DNA from: an uncultured Pseudomonadales bacterium
GTDB lineage: Bacteria > Pseudomonadota > Gammaproteobacteria > Pseudomonadales > UBA7434
Length of the DNA stretch: 64,000 nucleotides
Reading direction: 5' to 3'
Assembly (NCBI GenBank): GCA_943788835.1
Contig: CALSRU010000001.1
Span: forward strand, 66,229 to 130,228
Of the stretch, positions 9,639 through 19,619 are shown in pieces (the stretch's first letter is position 1; the number at the start of each line of letters is the position of its first letter). The translations under genes were made by a program, and so were the position numbers. Below the pieces are notes generated by a model. That model was not told the DNA's origin, did not search any database, and saw only the letters and a program-made list of their open reading frames with translations.

Positions 9639-10313
9639 ATGCAAAACTTTCAAATAGAATTTATCAACTTATGCATTGCCGCCAACGCCCTGCGCTTTGG
9701 TGAGTTCACCCTCAAATCCGGCCGTATAAGCCCTTACTTTTTTAATGCGGGAGAATTCAACCGAGGTTTACAACTGGCGCAACTCGGTGAATGCTACGCT
9801 GCAAAAATCGTCGAATCTGGCATACAGTTCGACGGCTTATTTGGCCCCGCCTATAAAGGCATTCCATTGGTCGCAGTTACTGCAGCAGCACTCGCCAAAT
9901 CGTACAATATCGATGTACCTTATACCTTCAACCGCAAAGAGGCCAAAACCCATGGAGAAGGCGGTGAATTAGTGGGCAGCGAATTACGCGGGCGAATCCT
10001 AATAGTAGACGATGTAATCACTGCTGGCACAGCCGTTCGTGAAGTAATCAGCTTACTTAACCACTATCCAGGTGCCGAGACAGCCGGCGTATTAGTTGGA
10101 CTAGACCGGCAAGAATGCAGTGCTGGCAAGTTATCCGCTGTTGAAGCACTGGCTCAAGATTTTAACATCGAAGTCGCTAGTATTATTGGTGTTGAACATT
10201 TACTAGAGTATTTGTCTAAAGAGGCACAAAGTGTTGCAGACTCATCGAAAATATTAGCAACCATGCGGCAATATCGGCAGAAATATGGCACCACTCCCAC
10301 CTCACAGGCGTAA
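9639..10313 (+). CDS. pyrE: Orotate phosphoribosyltransferase
   Basis: This enzyme transfers the phosphoribosyl group of PRPP to orotate, giving OMP in pyrimidine synthesis. The 224-residue product has the family N-terminus (FGEFTLKSGRISPYFFNAG), the flexible-loop basic segment FNRKEAKTHGEGG, and the PRPP-binding motif RILIVDDVITAGTA. The frame is open 43 codons further upstream, but the ATG at 9639 yields the standard length and start. It is divergent from crc and is followed after 6 bp by a periplasmic protein gene on the same strand. Confidence 0.96.
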   Translation: MQNFQIEFINLCIAANALRFGEFTLKSGRISPYFFNAGEFNRGLQLAQLGECYAAKIVESGIQFDGLFGPAYKGIPLVAVTAAALAKSYNIDVPYTFNRKEAKTHGEGGELVGSELRGRILIVDDVITAGTAVREVISLLNHYPGAETAGVLVGLDRQECSAGKLSAVEALAQDFNIEVASIIGVEHLLEYLSKEAQSVADSSKILATMRQYRQKYGTTPTSQA

Positions 10314-10319
10314 AAATCT

Positions 10320-10985
10320 ATGATAATAAGCTGCACTGCAACATGGTGGCGCCTCTGGACATTAGCCTTAGCATTGTTAATTACGCCCGCCATTAATTCA
10401 TCGCCAACCGACGCTGACCATCATAGCAAAACTTTTTTCCGAATTACGAATGAACAAGGCGGCGTTGAACTCAAAGCAAACATCACCCCAAAAGAGGCAA
10501 AACGCGGCTATTCAGTGGTAACACTCGGTGGAATCGTTGTTAAGACAGTGGCCGCAGAGCTATCCGCTGAGGAGTACGCGCAACTCAGTGAAACTATAAA
10601 AACAGAGCGTGACGAACGCGAGCGATTGCGAAAAGAACGACTGTATGACGAGTCATTACTGCTTCGCTACAGTGCGGTGATTGACCTTGAGGCCGAACAA
10701 AAAAGAAAACTCAGTGAATTTGATTTACGCATCAGTATTTTGCGCAGCAACCTCTACAGCTTAAAAGAAAAAATGCTTACCCAGCAAGCGCTGGCAGCCA
10801 ATATAGAGCGCCGGGGGATTGTCGTTCCAACTAAGCTCAACGACAACATCGCCGATATTGAAGCTGAAATGAAAGAGGCCGAAACATCTATTGCCGCACG
10901 CACCGCGGAGAAGGCGCTGATTGATAAGCAGTATAATGAGGATGCCAAACGTCTAGCCGCTCTATTAAAAGCAGTCTCTCGTTAG
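10320..10985 (+). CDS. Secreted DUF4124-like protein with long coiled coil
   Basis: This 221-residue protein has no certain function. Residues 1 to about 27 form a signal peptide, predicting a periplasmic location. Residues about 40-75 (FFRITNEQGGVELKANITP) resemble the DUF4124 fold, usually a small beta-rich periplasmic domain. Residues about 85-215 are highly charged and helical, with heptad-like Leu/Ile spacing, so probably a coiled coil. It starts 6 bp after pyrE, so the two are probably co-transcribed. A role in envelope organisation is only a guess. Confidence 0.75.
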   Translation: MIISCTATWWRLWTLALALLITPAINSSPTDADHHSKTFFRITNEQGGVELKANITPKEAKRGYSVVTLGGIVVKTVAAELSAEEYAQLSETIKTERDERERLRKERLYDESLLLRYSAVIDLEAEQKRKLSEFDLRISILRSNLYSLKEKMLTQQALAANIERRGIVVPTKLNDNIADIEAEMKEAETSIAARTAEKALIDKQYNEDAKRLAALLKAVSR

Positions 10986-10991
10986 CTGAGG

Positions 10992-11663
10992 CTAGCTGGC
11001 GCCATGCGCCTTAGCGACAATCGGTGCATTTTGTCGTGATACGGAGTGACGCGGTGCCTGCGACAGGCTCTCTCTAAAAAAGCCATCCATCAACTGCTGC
11101 CACTGCTCCGGCCAATATTGGGTAGGCGTTCGCTGAAACTTGCTGCGAACGTATTGCGTGATTTTACCTTCAACAAGCGACATCAACATATTGCTAGCTG
11201 CCGCTGCAGTAATACAGGTGCGCAGACCTTCATTGAGCTCGGCATCACGCAGCACCTGCTTAATTTGAGTTTCTAAGCGCCCATAAAATTGCGTGACTCG
11301 CCCACGCACCCTCTCAGTTTCACCGGCGAGCGCATCGCCATTCAAAATGCGCGAGATACCGGGATTTTTTTCAGAAAAACCCAGCAGTAACGCCAAAATT
11401 CTCTCTAAGCGGGTGTACGCATTAGCCTCTTCTTTTAAAATGATCGCCACGCGTGAAAAGATCGCTTCTTCGACAAAGTCTATCAAGCCTTCAAACATTT
11501 TTGCCTTGCTAGGAAAATGTCTGTAGAGGGCCGCTTCAGAGACGCCAACAGTTCTTGCCAGCCCCGCAGTCGTGATGCGCTCTCCCGGAGAGGCTTCAAG
11601 CATGCTAGCTAGCGCTTCAAGTATTTGTTGTCGCCGCGGCGTTTTTTGTGCAAGTCTCGGCAT
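10992..11663 (-). CDS. slmA: Nucleoid occlusion factor SlmA (TetR family)
   Basis: SlmA binds specific chromosomal sites and blocks FtsZ ring assembly over the nucleoid. The 223-residue product has a TetR-type helix-turn-helix at about residues 30-50 (VGVSEAALYRHFPSKAKMFE) and the SlmA-specific C-terminal part with VRSKFQRTPTQYWPEQWQQL. Its place near pyrE and coaBC matches the E. coli neighbourhood of slmA (pyrE-slmA-dut-coaBC). It is convergent with the secreted protein gene, with 6 bp between them. A 417-bp gap lies upstream. Confidence 0.92.
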   Translation of the reverse strand: MPRLAQKTPRRQQILEALASMLEASPGERITTAGLARTVGVSEAALYRHFPSKAKMFEGLIDFVEEAIFSRVAIILKEEANAYTRLERILALLLGFSEKNPGISRILNGDALAGETERVRGRVTQFYGRLETQIKQVLRDAELNEGLRTCITAAAASNMLMSLVEGKITQYVRSKFQRTPTQYWPEQWQQLMDGFFRESLSQAPRHSVSRQNAPIVAKAHGAS

Positions 11664-12080
11664 GGGATTTTTAAACTCAATGGCAACTTAGTTTTATACG
11701 GGCAAAAAAATTATCAACGAAACACCTATTCTTCCAAGATTTTAATCTAACGACACCTCTATCAGCCCTGCCTAATTATTATCAATGGTGCGCCTGCATA
11801 TCTATTGCGCGAAACCAACTGAGGCTAAAGCAAATCGCTGTTTGATTAAATCATTAAGTGCAATGATGCTGAACAACTACAGTGTGAAAGATACTCCTAA
11901 TTCACCGGCAAATGAAGTAGTTTGGGGTATTTAAACTAAAATATTTTAATATTTTATATCGCGCGTAAAATATCGATCAAAATAGCTGACAGATGAGCAG
12001 AAAGTCCGCTGCACAAATCAGAAACCCAGCACCCAAAGTATCAAGGCGTTATGGCGCAAATAAAATCCGAATACTATCGG
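11664..12080. other. 417-bp AT-rich gap between argB and slmA
   Basis: No gene is recognised. The region holds a near-palindrome at 11938-11955 (AAAATATT, two bases, AATATTTT) and nearby TATATC and TAAAATAT boxes. A small hairpin (CCGA/TCGG, 12067-12080) directly after the argB stop is followed leftward by ATTTTATTT and may act as a weak terminator for argB. The slmA promoter must lie in the left half. Confidence 0.5.
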
Positions 12081-13022
<942 letters not shown>

Positions 13023-13108
13023 TTAATTATATATTAGGACGAGCGATTTATTGGTGCCTAAATGGAAACACACGTGAGGGGCGGCAAAATTGCAGTGCAT
13101 TTAGCGTC

Positions 13109-15643
13109 TCAAGCTTCACCGATAAGCTTAAGCGTCGGATCAATGTCGGCGAGCGCAGCGGCAAAAGTCTGTTGGATTTTTTGAAGCTCCGCTTCGGAGT
13201 CGGCTTCAAATCTAGCGGTGAGCTTCGATGAGGTATTGGACGCACGAACCAGACCCCAGCCCTGAGCATAATCGACTCTAAGCCCATCTAATTGGGATGT
13301 CTCACCGCCAACTAACAGTGCACTGGCTGCTAACTTCTGAATAATATTGAACTTCGCGCCCTCTTCAACAAGAATATCAATTTCTGGCGTGCACACACTA
13401 CTAGGCAATTCGGCTAACGCAGCATCGAGCGACAACCCCTCAAGCGTGAGTATCTCAATCAAGCGAGTACCACTGTAAAGGCCATCATCAAAACCAAACC
13501 AACGCTCTTTAAAGCAAAAGTGTCCAGAAAACTCTCCGCCCAACAACGCACCGGTTTCAAACATTTTTTGCTTAATGCGTGAATGCCCACTTTGCCACAT
13601 CACCGGCCTACCGCCCTGTGAAGAAATAACTTGGCTCAAGTTGCGCGTGCACTTAACGTCATACACAACGTCAGCCCCAGGGTTGCGGGTCAATACATCC
13701 TTGGCAAATAACATCAATAATAGATCGGCATCCACGACGCGCCCAGTGCCGGTGACCGCAACAACGCGGTCGGCATCGCCGTCAAAAGCCAAGCCAAGAT
13801 CAGCCTCCTGCCGCATCACCTCAGCGATCAGCGCCTCAATATTTTCAGGCTTACAAGGATCTGGCAGATGATTAGGGAAGTTGCCGTCGACCTCGGCAAA
13901 CATGGGCACCACCTCACAGCCTAACGAGGCAAACAACATCGGGGCGATATCACTGGCCGCGCCATTTCCGCAATCCAACACCACCTTTATCTGCGATGCA
14001 AAAACCACATCATCGGCTATTTGATCAATGTAGCGATCAACTAAATCTTGCCGCGTCAGATCGCCAGCGCCCGTCGCGAACTTGCCCGACATGGCTAGCG
14101 CATATAAGTCTTGGATTTGTTTATCGGCTAATGCCTGCCCACTGAGCACGACCTTAAAGCCGTTCATGTCTGGCGAATTGTGGCTGCCAGTAATCATGAC
14201 GCCCGCCTGCGTTTGCAAATGTTCGATGGCAAAGTAGACCAGTGGCGTAGGCACCAAACCAATATCAACAACATCGCAGCCGGTAGCTAACAAGCTGCTA
14301 ATCAGCGTCTCACGGATTCGGGCCGAAGAAAGCCTGCCGTCACGACCAATCACTAGCGTGTTGCTACCTGCCTGTAACGCTGCAGTGCCAATGGCCTTAC
14401 CAACGAGCTCGACGGTATCCTCATCGAGCTCTGTCTCAGCGATGCCTCGTATATCATAAGCTCTAAAAACATGGGCGGGAATCGATTGCATGGCAATATC
14501 GAGCCCTGCAGCCTGAGCAGCGGGTTGTGCCATCTCGGCAGCTCCTGCACTTTCAGCTGCTTGAGGTCCAATATCCTCGTCCCTAGCCTGCGCCACTGCA
14601 ACTGCAGCGATATCTAAGCCGGCTGTCTTCTGTGCCAGCGCTCGCTTGGCGCGGTAGTTTTCCAGCGCCTGCGCAAAATCTCTCGCGACCTGCTCAATCC
14701 CTGAAAATGCAAACGACGGTAATTTAACTGTTTGATCAAAAGACTCCTTCACATAATCTCTCAATAAGCTCGCGTCACCATCAACCAACTTACCGTTGGT
14801 CGTTATTTGTTTTCGCAAAGCTAGTAAGCCCAAAGCCATAATTAAAAGCAATGCGCTGAGTATTACAGAGGAAAGTACACCTAGTATTGAAGGGGCCTTA
14901 AAAAGCGAATATTCCAGCGAAACACTCGGAATAATGCGCAGCGGCTGACTAGCCGTTGCCACTGGCCGCTGCGATGAAGGCCGACTAAGATCCGACGGAA
15001 TTGCCGCCGGCCTTGCATTGGGTATACTGTAAAAAAGAGTGGTGGCGGTATCGCTAGCGAGCTGGTCTCGGCCTTTGAGCAGATCAAATTGAGCAAAGAC
15101 CCAATCGGCTTTTAGCGTCAACATAATGGCCCCTACACTGCGACTACCGACCTTAACCGCTCGAGCCAAACTCACCACATACTCGCCATTGAGCCGGTAC
15201 ACATCGACCACTACATGTTGATCGCCACGCGCACGCTCAACCATATTCTTTTCGATATTGTTGCGCAGCTTGTGTTTATAGGCTCCAAGATCTGCCGTAC
15301 CCAAGTCACCCAAAGGCAAAATAACTAACTGATTGAGGTGTGGAAACATGGCGGCCCAATCATCGCCCATGCTATCGAGCGCTGCCTGATCGCCCGCGTT
15401 TAATGCCATATGCAGTGAATTCAGGCGACTCAAGCCTTCTAACTGATGGCTAAGCATTTGCAGGCTATTGTCGATAGCGCCCGCCTGTATTTTTACCGCT
15501 GTATCAGCTTTAAGCTGTGCTGCATCGCTATTAACCCAAGGGCTCAACACAGCAACATACAGCCCGGCAAGCACCACGCTAGGTACTAAAACCAAGAGCA
15601 AGCTAGACCAAAACTTTAACAGGCTTGGTGAGTTAACCGACAA
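13109..15643 (-). CDS. algC: Membrane-anchored phosphomannomutase/phosphoglucomutase (long AlgC)
   Basis: The C-terminal 450 residues form a complete alpha-phosphohexomutase that interconverts hexose 1- and 6-phosphates for LPS and exopolysaccharide precursors. The phosphoserine loop is TGSHNSPDMNG (Ser487), the metal loop is DGDADR, and the sugar loop is GEFSGH. The preceding 390 residues are an extra module: a transmembrane helix at about 10-32, an extracytoplasmic sensor-like domain, and a second helix at about 248-272. The start is TTG at 15643 with GGGAGG about 8 bases upstream; no ATG is available before the first helix. The order coaBC-algC-argB matches Pseudomonas apart from the missing dut. 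Confidence 0.93.
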   Translation of the reverse strand: MSVNSPSLLKFWSSLLLVLVPSVVLAGLYVAVLSPWVNSDAAQLKADTAVKIQAGAIDNSLQMLSHQLEGLSRLNSLHMALNAGDQAALDSMGDDWAAMFPHLNQLVILPLGDLGTADLGAYKHKLRNNIEKNMVERARGDQHVVVDVYRLNGEYVVSLARAVKVGSRSVGAIMLTLKADWVFAQFDLLKGRDQLASDTATTLFYSIPNARPAAIPSDLSRPSSQRPVATASQPLRIIPSVSLEYSLFKAPSILGVLSSVILSALLLIMALGLLALRKQITTNGKLVDGDASLLRDYVKESFDQTVKLPSFAFSGIEQVARDFAQALENYRAKRALAQKTAGLDIAAVAVAQARDEDIGPQAAESAGAAEMAQPAAQAAGLDIAMQSIPAHVFRAYDIRGIAETELDEDTVELVGKAIGTAALQAGSNTLVIGRDGRLSSARIRETLISSLLATGCDVVDIGLVPTPLVYFAIEHLQTQAGVMITGSHNSPDMNGFKVVLSGQALADKQIQDLYALAMSGKFATGAGDLTRQDLVDRYIDQIADDVVFASQIKVVLDCGNGAASDIAPMLFASLGCEVVPMFAEVDGNFPNHLPDPCKPENIEALIAEVMRQEADLGLAFDGDADRVVAVTGTGRVVDADLLLMLFAKDVLTRNPGADVVYDVKCTRNLSQVISSQGGRPVMWQSGHSRIKQKMFETGALLGGEFSGHFCFKERWFGFDDGLYSGTRLIEILTLEGLSLDAALAELPSSVCTPEIDILVEEGAKFNIIQKLAASALLVGGETSQLDGLRVDYAQGWGLVRASNTSSKLTARFEADSEAELQKIQQTFAAALADIDPTLKLIGEA

Positions 15644-15862
15644 CGAAGATACCTCCCTCTACTTCAATTGATGTTCGAATCGACACTGTGAACACACTAA
15701 GCTCAAAGCTAATGGGCATCATCAACCCTAATCAGAACGCCTGGTTGAGATTATAGTAACGGCCAACAGGCCAGACCGATAAAATAATACCAATTGCCTC
15801 AAAACGCTGCGCTTATACGTATTTTTGCAGTCTCTTATATCTTCGCATGTAACCAATGCTGC

Positions 15863-17059
15863 CTAGACCTGCTGAGCAATTAATTTAATCAGCTCACGCG
15901 CGAGCTTATCTTTGCTCATTTTAGGCAGCTCAACCTGCTCGCTTCGAGTCAACACAATCACCTCGTTGCTATCGGAGCTAAATCCAATGTCATCACGCGA
16001 CACATCATTGGCCACAATCATCTTTAAATTTTTGCGCTGCATCTTGGCAGTGGCATGCTCTAAAAGATCATGTGTCTCAGCTGCAAATCCCACTACCATA
16101 GGCGGGCTAATCAAATCACTAACAGCGGCGATAATGTCGGGGGTCTTTTCCAACTCAAGTGTCAAGGTTTGTGCTGCAGCGGTTTTTTTTATTTTTTGCG
16201 GCTCACTGGCTACCGGGCGAAAATCAGCCACTGCCGCCGCGCCAACAAAAATATCTGCTTGATCAATAACTTCCATCACCGCCTCCAGCATATCTTGTGC
16301 CGAAACCACATCAACACGCTGCGCACGCGCGTCAGCCTGTAAGTAAACAGGCCCAGCAATGAGCGTTACTTTTGCGCCAGCCTCAATGGCAGCAGTTGCC
16401 AGCGCAAAACCCATTTTACCTGAAGAGTAATTACTGAGATAACGAACTGGGTCGAGTGCTTCGAGACTTGGCCCTGCAGTAATGACGACATGCCGGCCAT
16501 CGAGGATGCCGCTACCGAAACAATCAGCTACCGCCTGCGCAATCTCTGCAGCCTCGCTCATTCGCCCTGCGCCTGTATCACCGCAAGCCTGCGCGCCTTC
16601 GCCTGGACCAACTGTACGGTAGCCACGCTCAGCTAAGCGCTGCAAATTAGTTTGATTGGCCTGATCCCGCCACATTGCCTGATTCATAGCAGGCGCTAAT
16701 AATATCGGCGCATCGCTGGCGCACAGTACAGTCGCCAACAGGTCGTCCGCTCGACCCACAGCAAAACGCGCTAAAGCATCGGCTGTGGCTGGCGCTACAA
16801 CAATGGCGTCACCCCAACGAGCCAGCTCAATGTGGCCCATTGCCGCTTCGGCCTCGGCATCGAGTAGTTCGGTATGCACACGGTGGCCAGATACCGCTTG
16901 AAGCGTAAGTGGCGTTATAAACTCACAGGCGCCACGCGTCATAATCACCTTAACTTCTGCACCAAGATCACGCAGCCGCCTAACGACATCAGGCGCCTTG
17001 TAAGCAGCAATACCACCGGTAACGCCAACGAGTATTCTTTTGTTTTGAAGTGACTGCAT
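15863..17059 (-). CDS. coaBC: Bifunctional CoaBC (phosphopantothenoylcysteine synthetase/decarboxylase)
   Basis: This fusion performs two coenzyme A steps: joining phosphopantothenate to cysteine (CoaB) and FMN-dependent decarboxylation (CoaC). Residues 1-185 are the flavoprotein CoaC half, with GVTGGIAAYKAPDVVRRL and the active-site Cys in GAQACGDTGAGRMSE. The remainder is CoaB, with NYSSGKMGFALA for the nucleotide/dimer region. The 398-residue length is normal. In most relatives dut lies next to it and is absent here. It is divergent from radC across 216 bp, as in E. coli and Pseudomonas. Confidence 0.97.
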   Translation of the reverse strand: MQSLQNKRILVGVTGGIAAYKAPDVVRRLRDLGAEVKVIMTRGACEFITPLTLQAVSGHRVHTELLDAEAEAAMGHIELARWGDAIVVAPATADALARFAVGRADDLLATVLCASDAPILLAPAMNQAMWRDQANQTNLQRLAERGYRTVGPGEGAQACGDTGAGRMSEAAEIAQAVADCFGSGILDGRHVVITAGPSLEALDPVRYLSNYSSGKMGFALATAAIEAGAKVTLIAGPVYLQADARAQRVDVVSAQDMLEAVMEVIDQADIFVGAAAVADFRPVASEPQKIKKTAAAQTLTLELEKTPDIIAAVSDLISPPMVVGFAAETHDLLEHATAKMQRKNLKMIVANDVSRDDIGFSSDSNEVIVLTRSEQVELPKMSKDKLARELIKLIAQQV

Positions 17060-17275
17060 ACTTTTATCTACTTAAATCGACGGTTTATTAACAGGGGTGC
17101 CCGCTCAACTTTAGCCGTTCTTGGGTATCGCCGCACAACAACTCAATCCTAACGGACAGGGAAGTGACATTGTGCTGGTATCTTAGGCAAGAGTACAATA
17201 TTGGCTAAGATACAACATTGGTAAACAAGGATTGACCGATGTCTATTGCAAATAGCGCACATCATGGAGGATTTT

Positions 17276-17950
17276 ATGTCTATTGCAGCCTGGCCGACAA
17301 CCGAACGGCCTCGAGAAAAACTCATTGCACGCGGCCCCCAAGCATTAAGTGACGCCGAATTACTGGCTATTTTTTTACGCACAGGCAGCCCCAGACACTC
17401 CGCCATAGAAATCGCAGGCCAACTGCTTACCCAGTTTGGTGGTCTCGCGCCATTGCTGCATGCCTCACGCCGCGATTTTGTTTCTCTACATGGGCTGGGA
17501 GACGCCAAATACGCTATGTTACAAGCGATCCAGGAAATATCGCGGCGCAGCATGCTCGAGGCCCTGCAACGCAGCTCAGCACTCACTAGCCCAGAAAAAA
17601 CGCGCGGCTATTTAAAAAACATCCTCGCTCACCAACCACGCGAAATTTTTTGGGCGCTTTTTTTAGACAGCCAGCATCAAGTCATCGCCAGCGAAGCCCT
17701 CGCCTACGGTACCATTGACAGCGCTAGTATTTATCCACGTGAAGTGCTCAAAGCCAGCCTCTCGCACAACGCTGCGGCGCTAATCTTTGCCCACAACCAT
17801 CCCTCAGGCTCACTGACACCCAGCAAGGCCGACCAAGACATCACGCGAAGGCTGCAAGAAGTACTGGCAATGGTCGACATACGCGTGCTCGACCATATTA
17901 TTATCGGTGGTAACCGTACCGTTTCGATGGCAGAACTTGGCCTCATTTAA
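17276..17950 (+). CDS. radC: RadC family JAB/MPN-domain protein
   Basis: This 224-residue RadC-family protein has an N-terminal helix-hairpin-helix-like region (QALSDAELLAIFLRTG) and a C-terminal JAMM metalloprotease-like domain. The metal ligands are in AHNHPSGSLTPSKAD, fitting HxHPxGxxxxSxxD. The cellular role is unsettled; the old DNA repair assignment was withdrawn. The start is chosen at the ATG at 17276 because GGAGG lies 6 bases upstream, although the frame opens at 17246. The first 12 bases of the gene also occur 37 bp upstream. It is divergent from coaBC. Confidence 0.93.
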   Translation: MSIAAWPTTERPREKLIARGPQALSDAELLAIFLRTGSPRHSAIEIAGQLLTQFGGLAPLLHASRRDFVSLHGLGDAKYAMLQAIQEISRRSMLEALQRSSALTSPEKTRGYLKNILAHQPREIFWALFLDSQHQVIASEALAYGTIDSASIYPREVLKASLSHNAAALIFAHNHPSGSLTPSKADQDITRRLQEVLAMVDIRVLDHIIIGGNRTVSMAELGLI

Positions 17951-17979
17951 TTCTATGGCGACTCTTTCGCCGCTTTGAC

Positions 17980-18008
17980 TTGTACTTGAGGCGCTGTTTT
18001 GGTATAAA
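17980..18008 (+). promoter_or_regulatory. Putative rpmB-rpmG promoter
   Basis: TTGTAC (17980-17985) and TATAAA (18003-18008) are separated by exactly 17 bp, ahead of the ribosomal protein genes. The -10 is a 5/6 match and the -35 is weak. The leader would be about 175 nt long. Confidence 0.45.
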
Positions 18009-18021
18009 GCGCCTCCTTTTT
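17988..18021 (+). terminator. Intrinsic terminator after radC
   Basis: Arms GAGGCGCT and AGCGCCTC (8 bp) are separated by 12 bases and followed by CTTTTTG. It lies about 40 bp beyond the radC stop. The loop contains TATAAA, which may also serve as the rpmB -10 box, so terminator and promoter overlap here. Confidence 0.65.
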
Positions 18022-18190
18022 GCAGAGCATCTCACACTGATGGGCGACTCATACGCAAATTGCCGGCGAATGTGGTCGGAGATGTTGAACGCCTCTTTGA
18101 GCGCGATCAACAGTTCAAGATCAACTATTTAAGCGGCTGGCGCGCCAACTAAGGCGGCTTAGTTCGAACCAAGAATTGCGGAGATATACC

Positions 18191-18427
18191 ATGTCAAAAG
18201 TTTGCCAAGTTACCGGTAAGCGCCCGATTACCGGGAACAACGTTTCCCACGCCAAAAATCGCACCAAACGTCGATTTTTGCCTAACCTGCATCGCCATCG
18301 TTTTTGGTTAGAAGCTGAGAAACGTTTTGTAACGCTGCGAGTTTCATCAAAAGGCATGCGCATTATCGACAAAAAAGGCATAGATACCATTGTGGCCGAG
18401 TTGCGCAATCGTGGTGAAGCGGTCTAG
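18191..18427 (+). CDS. rpmB: 50S ribosomal protein L28
   Basis: This 78-residue basic protein of the large ribosomal subunit starts [20 protein letters not shown], the classic L28 N-terminus, followed by [12 protein letters not shown]. The frame opens at 18176, but the ATG at 18191 matches the family, with GGAGA about 8 bases upstream. It is followed by rpmG after 62 bp, the near-universal rpmB-rpmG operon, and is embedded in the conserved radC-rpmB-rpmG-mutM order. Confidence 0.98.
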   Translation: MSKVCQVTGKRPITGNNVSHAKNRTKRRFLPNLHRHRFWLEAEKRFVTLRVSSKGMRIIDKKGIDTIVAELRNRGEAV

Positions 18428-18489
18428 CCGAAAGTTAATCTACATCACTAGAAAACAATTACTGAAAAAATTCCAAGAGATAAAAGGTT

Positions 18490-18645
18490 ATGAGAGAAAA
18501 AATTCGACTTAATTCTTCTGCCGGTACTGGCCACTTTTATACAACAGATAAAAACAAACGTACCATGCCTGAAAAAATGGAGATCAAGAAGTTTGATCCA
18601 GTGGTTCGCAAGCATGTGACCTATAAAGAAGCCAAAATTAAGTAA
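18490..18645 (+). CDS. rpmG: 50S ribosomal protein L33
   Basis: This 51-residue protein reads [20 protein letters not shown] at its start and ends in VTYKEAKIK, the standard L33. It lacks the two CxxC pairs of the zinc-binding L33 form, so it is the zinc-independent type. A TAAAAGGT sequence precedes the ATG. A strong terminator follows 23 bp after the stop, closing the rpmB-rpmG operon. Confidence 0.97.
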   Translation: MREKIRLNSSAGTGHFYTTDKNKRTMPEKMEIKKFDPVVRKHVTYKEAKIK

Positions 18646-18668
18646 TTGTCTTTCGACTAAAGACAATC

Positions 18669-18695
18669 AAAACCCGCCCTCTAGGCGGGTTTTTT
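18669..18695 (+). terminator. Intrinsic terminator of the rpmB-rpmG operon
   Basis: AAAACCCGCC and GGCGGGTTTT form a 10-bp stem around the loop CTCTA, and the T-run continues for two more bases. It sits directly behind rpmG. Confidence 0.9.
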
Positions 18696-18786
18696 GTATG
18701 GGTTCTTTTTTAAATTGCAGTCTTTATTGTGCAATTATGAATAACGAAAATGACGCCTTAACTAATACACTCGCGTAGTCCATCAA

Positions 18787-19602
18787 ATGCCAGAGCTACC
18801 TGAAGTAGAAACCACCAAGCGAGGCATTGCACCTCACGTAGTTAACAAAACCATTGTCCGTGTTGAAGTGCGCAACAAAAATTTACGCTGGCCGGTCACC
18901 ACTGCATTCAGAAAAAATATTGCCGGTCAAAAAGTACAAGCTATTTCTCGCCGAGCAAAATATTTGCTTTTTAAGCTGCAGGGTGGTTACTTCATGCTGC
19001 ACTTAGGTATGTCCGGCAGCTTGCGCTTGGCTAACAGCAGCGAACCTTTACTCAAGCACGACCACTTGGTTTTTCATTTGTCGAGCAACCTAACTCTGCG
19101 CCTCAATGACCCTCGACGCTTTGGTTCTGCACTATGGCTCGGCTACCATCCCGAAGAGCATTCGCTGCTAAGCACTTTAGGCCCCGAACCTTTTGACTCA
19201 AGCTGCACCGCCCAGCGCTTATTTAAACTTTCGCGTAAGCGTAAAGTTGCTGTTAAAAATTTTGTCATGGACAATAAAATTATTGTGGGCGTCGGTAATA
19301 TTTATGCCAGCGAGGCATTGTTCGCCAGCGGCATTAGACCACGCCGAGCAGCAGGGAGAGTCACGCAAGCACAGTACAGCAAACTACTACAAAACATTCA
19401 AACCATATTGCAAGCCTCAATCACAATGGGCGGAACCACGCTGCGCGACTTTGTCGGCGGCGATGGCAAGCCAGGCTATTTCCAACAAACACTGAGTGTC
19501 TATGGACGTGAAGGCTTGCCTTGTACTATATGCAGCTCGACCATCAAACAAATCACCATAGGTCAGCGCAGCAGCTTTTACTGCCCGCAGTGCCAGCAAT
19601 AG
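18787..19602 (+). CDS. mutM: Formamidopyrimidine-DNA glycosylase
   Basis: This base-excision repair enzyme removes 8-oxoguanine and formamidopyrimidines and nicks the abasic site. After Met removal the catalytic N-terminal Pro is exposed: the protein starts MPELPEVETTKRGI. The H2TH region includes NKIIVGVGNIYASEALF, and the C-terminal zinc finger has four Cys in LPCTICSST and FYCPQCQQ. The 271-residue length is normal. The position after rpmG is conserved in gammaproteobacteria. It ends 17 bp from the convergent ggt. Confidence 0.97.
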   Translation: MPELPEVETTKRGIAPHVVNKTIVRVEVRNKNLRWPVTTAFRKNIAGQKVQAISRRAKYLLFKLQGGYFMLHLGMSGSLRLANSSEPLLKHDHLVFHLSSNLTLRLNDPRRFGSALWLGYHPEEHSLLSTLGPEPFDSSCTAQRLFKLSRKRKVAVKNFVMDNKIIVGVGNIYASEALFASGIRPRRAAGRVTQAQYSKLLQNIQTILQASITMGGTTLRDFVGGDGKPGYFQQTLSVYGREGLPCTICSSTIKQITIGQRSSFYCPQCQQ

Positions 19603-19619
19603 TCGCTAACAGCTAACGC

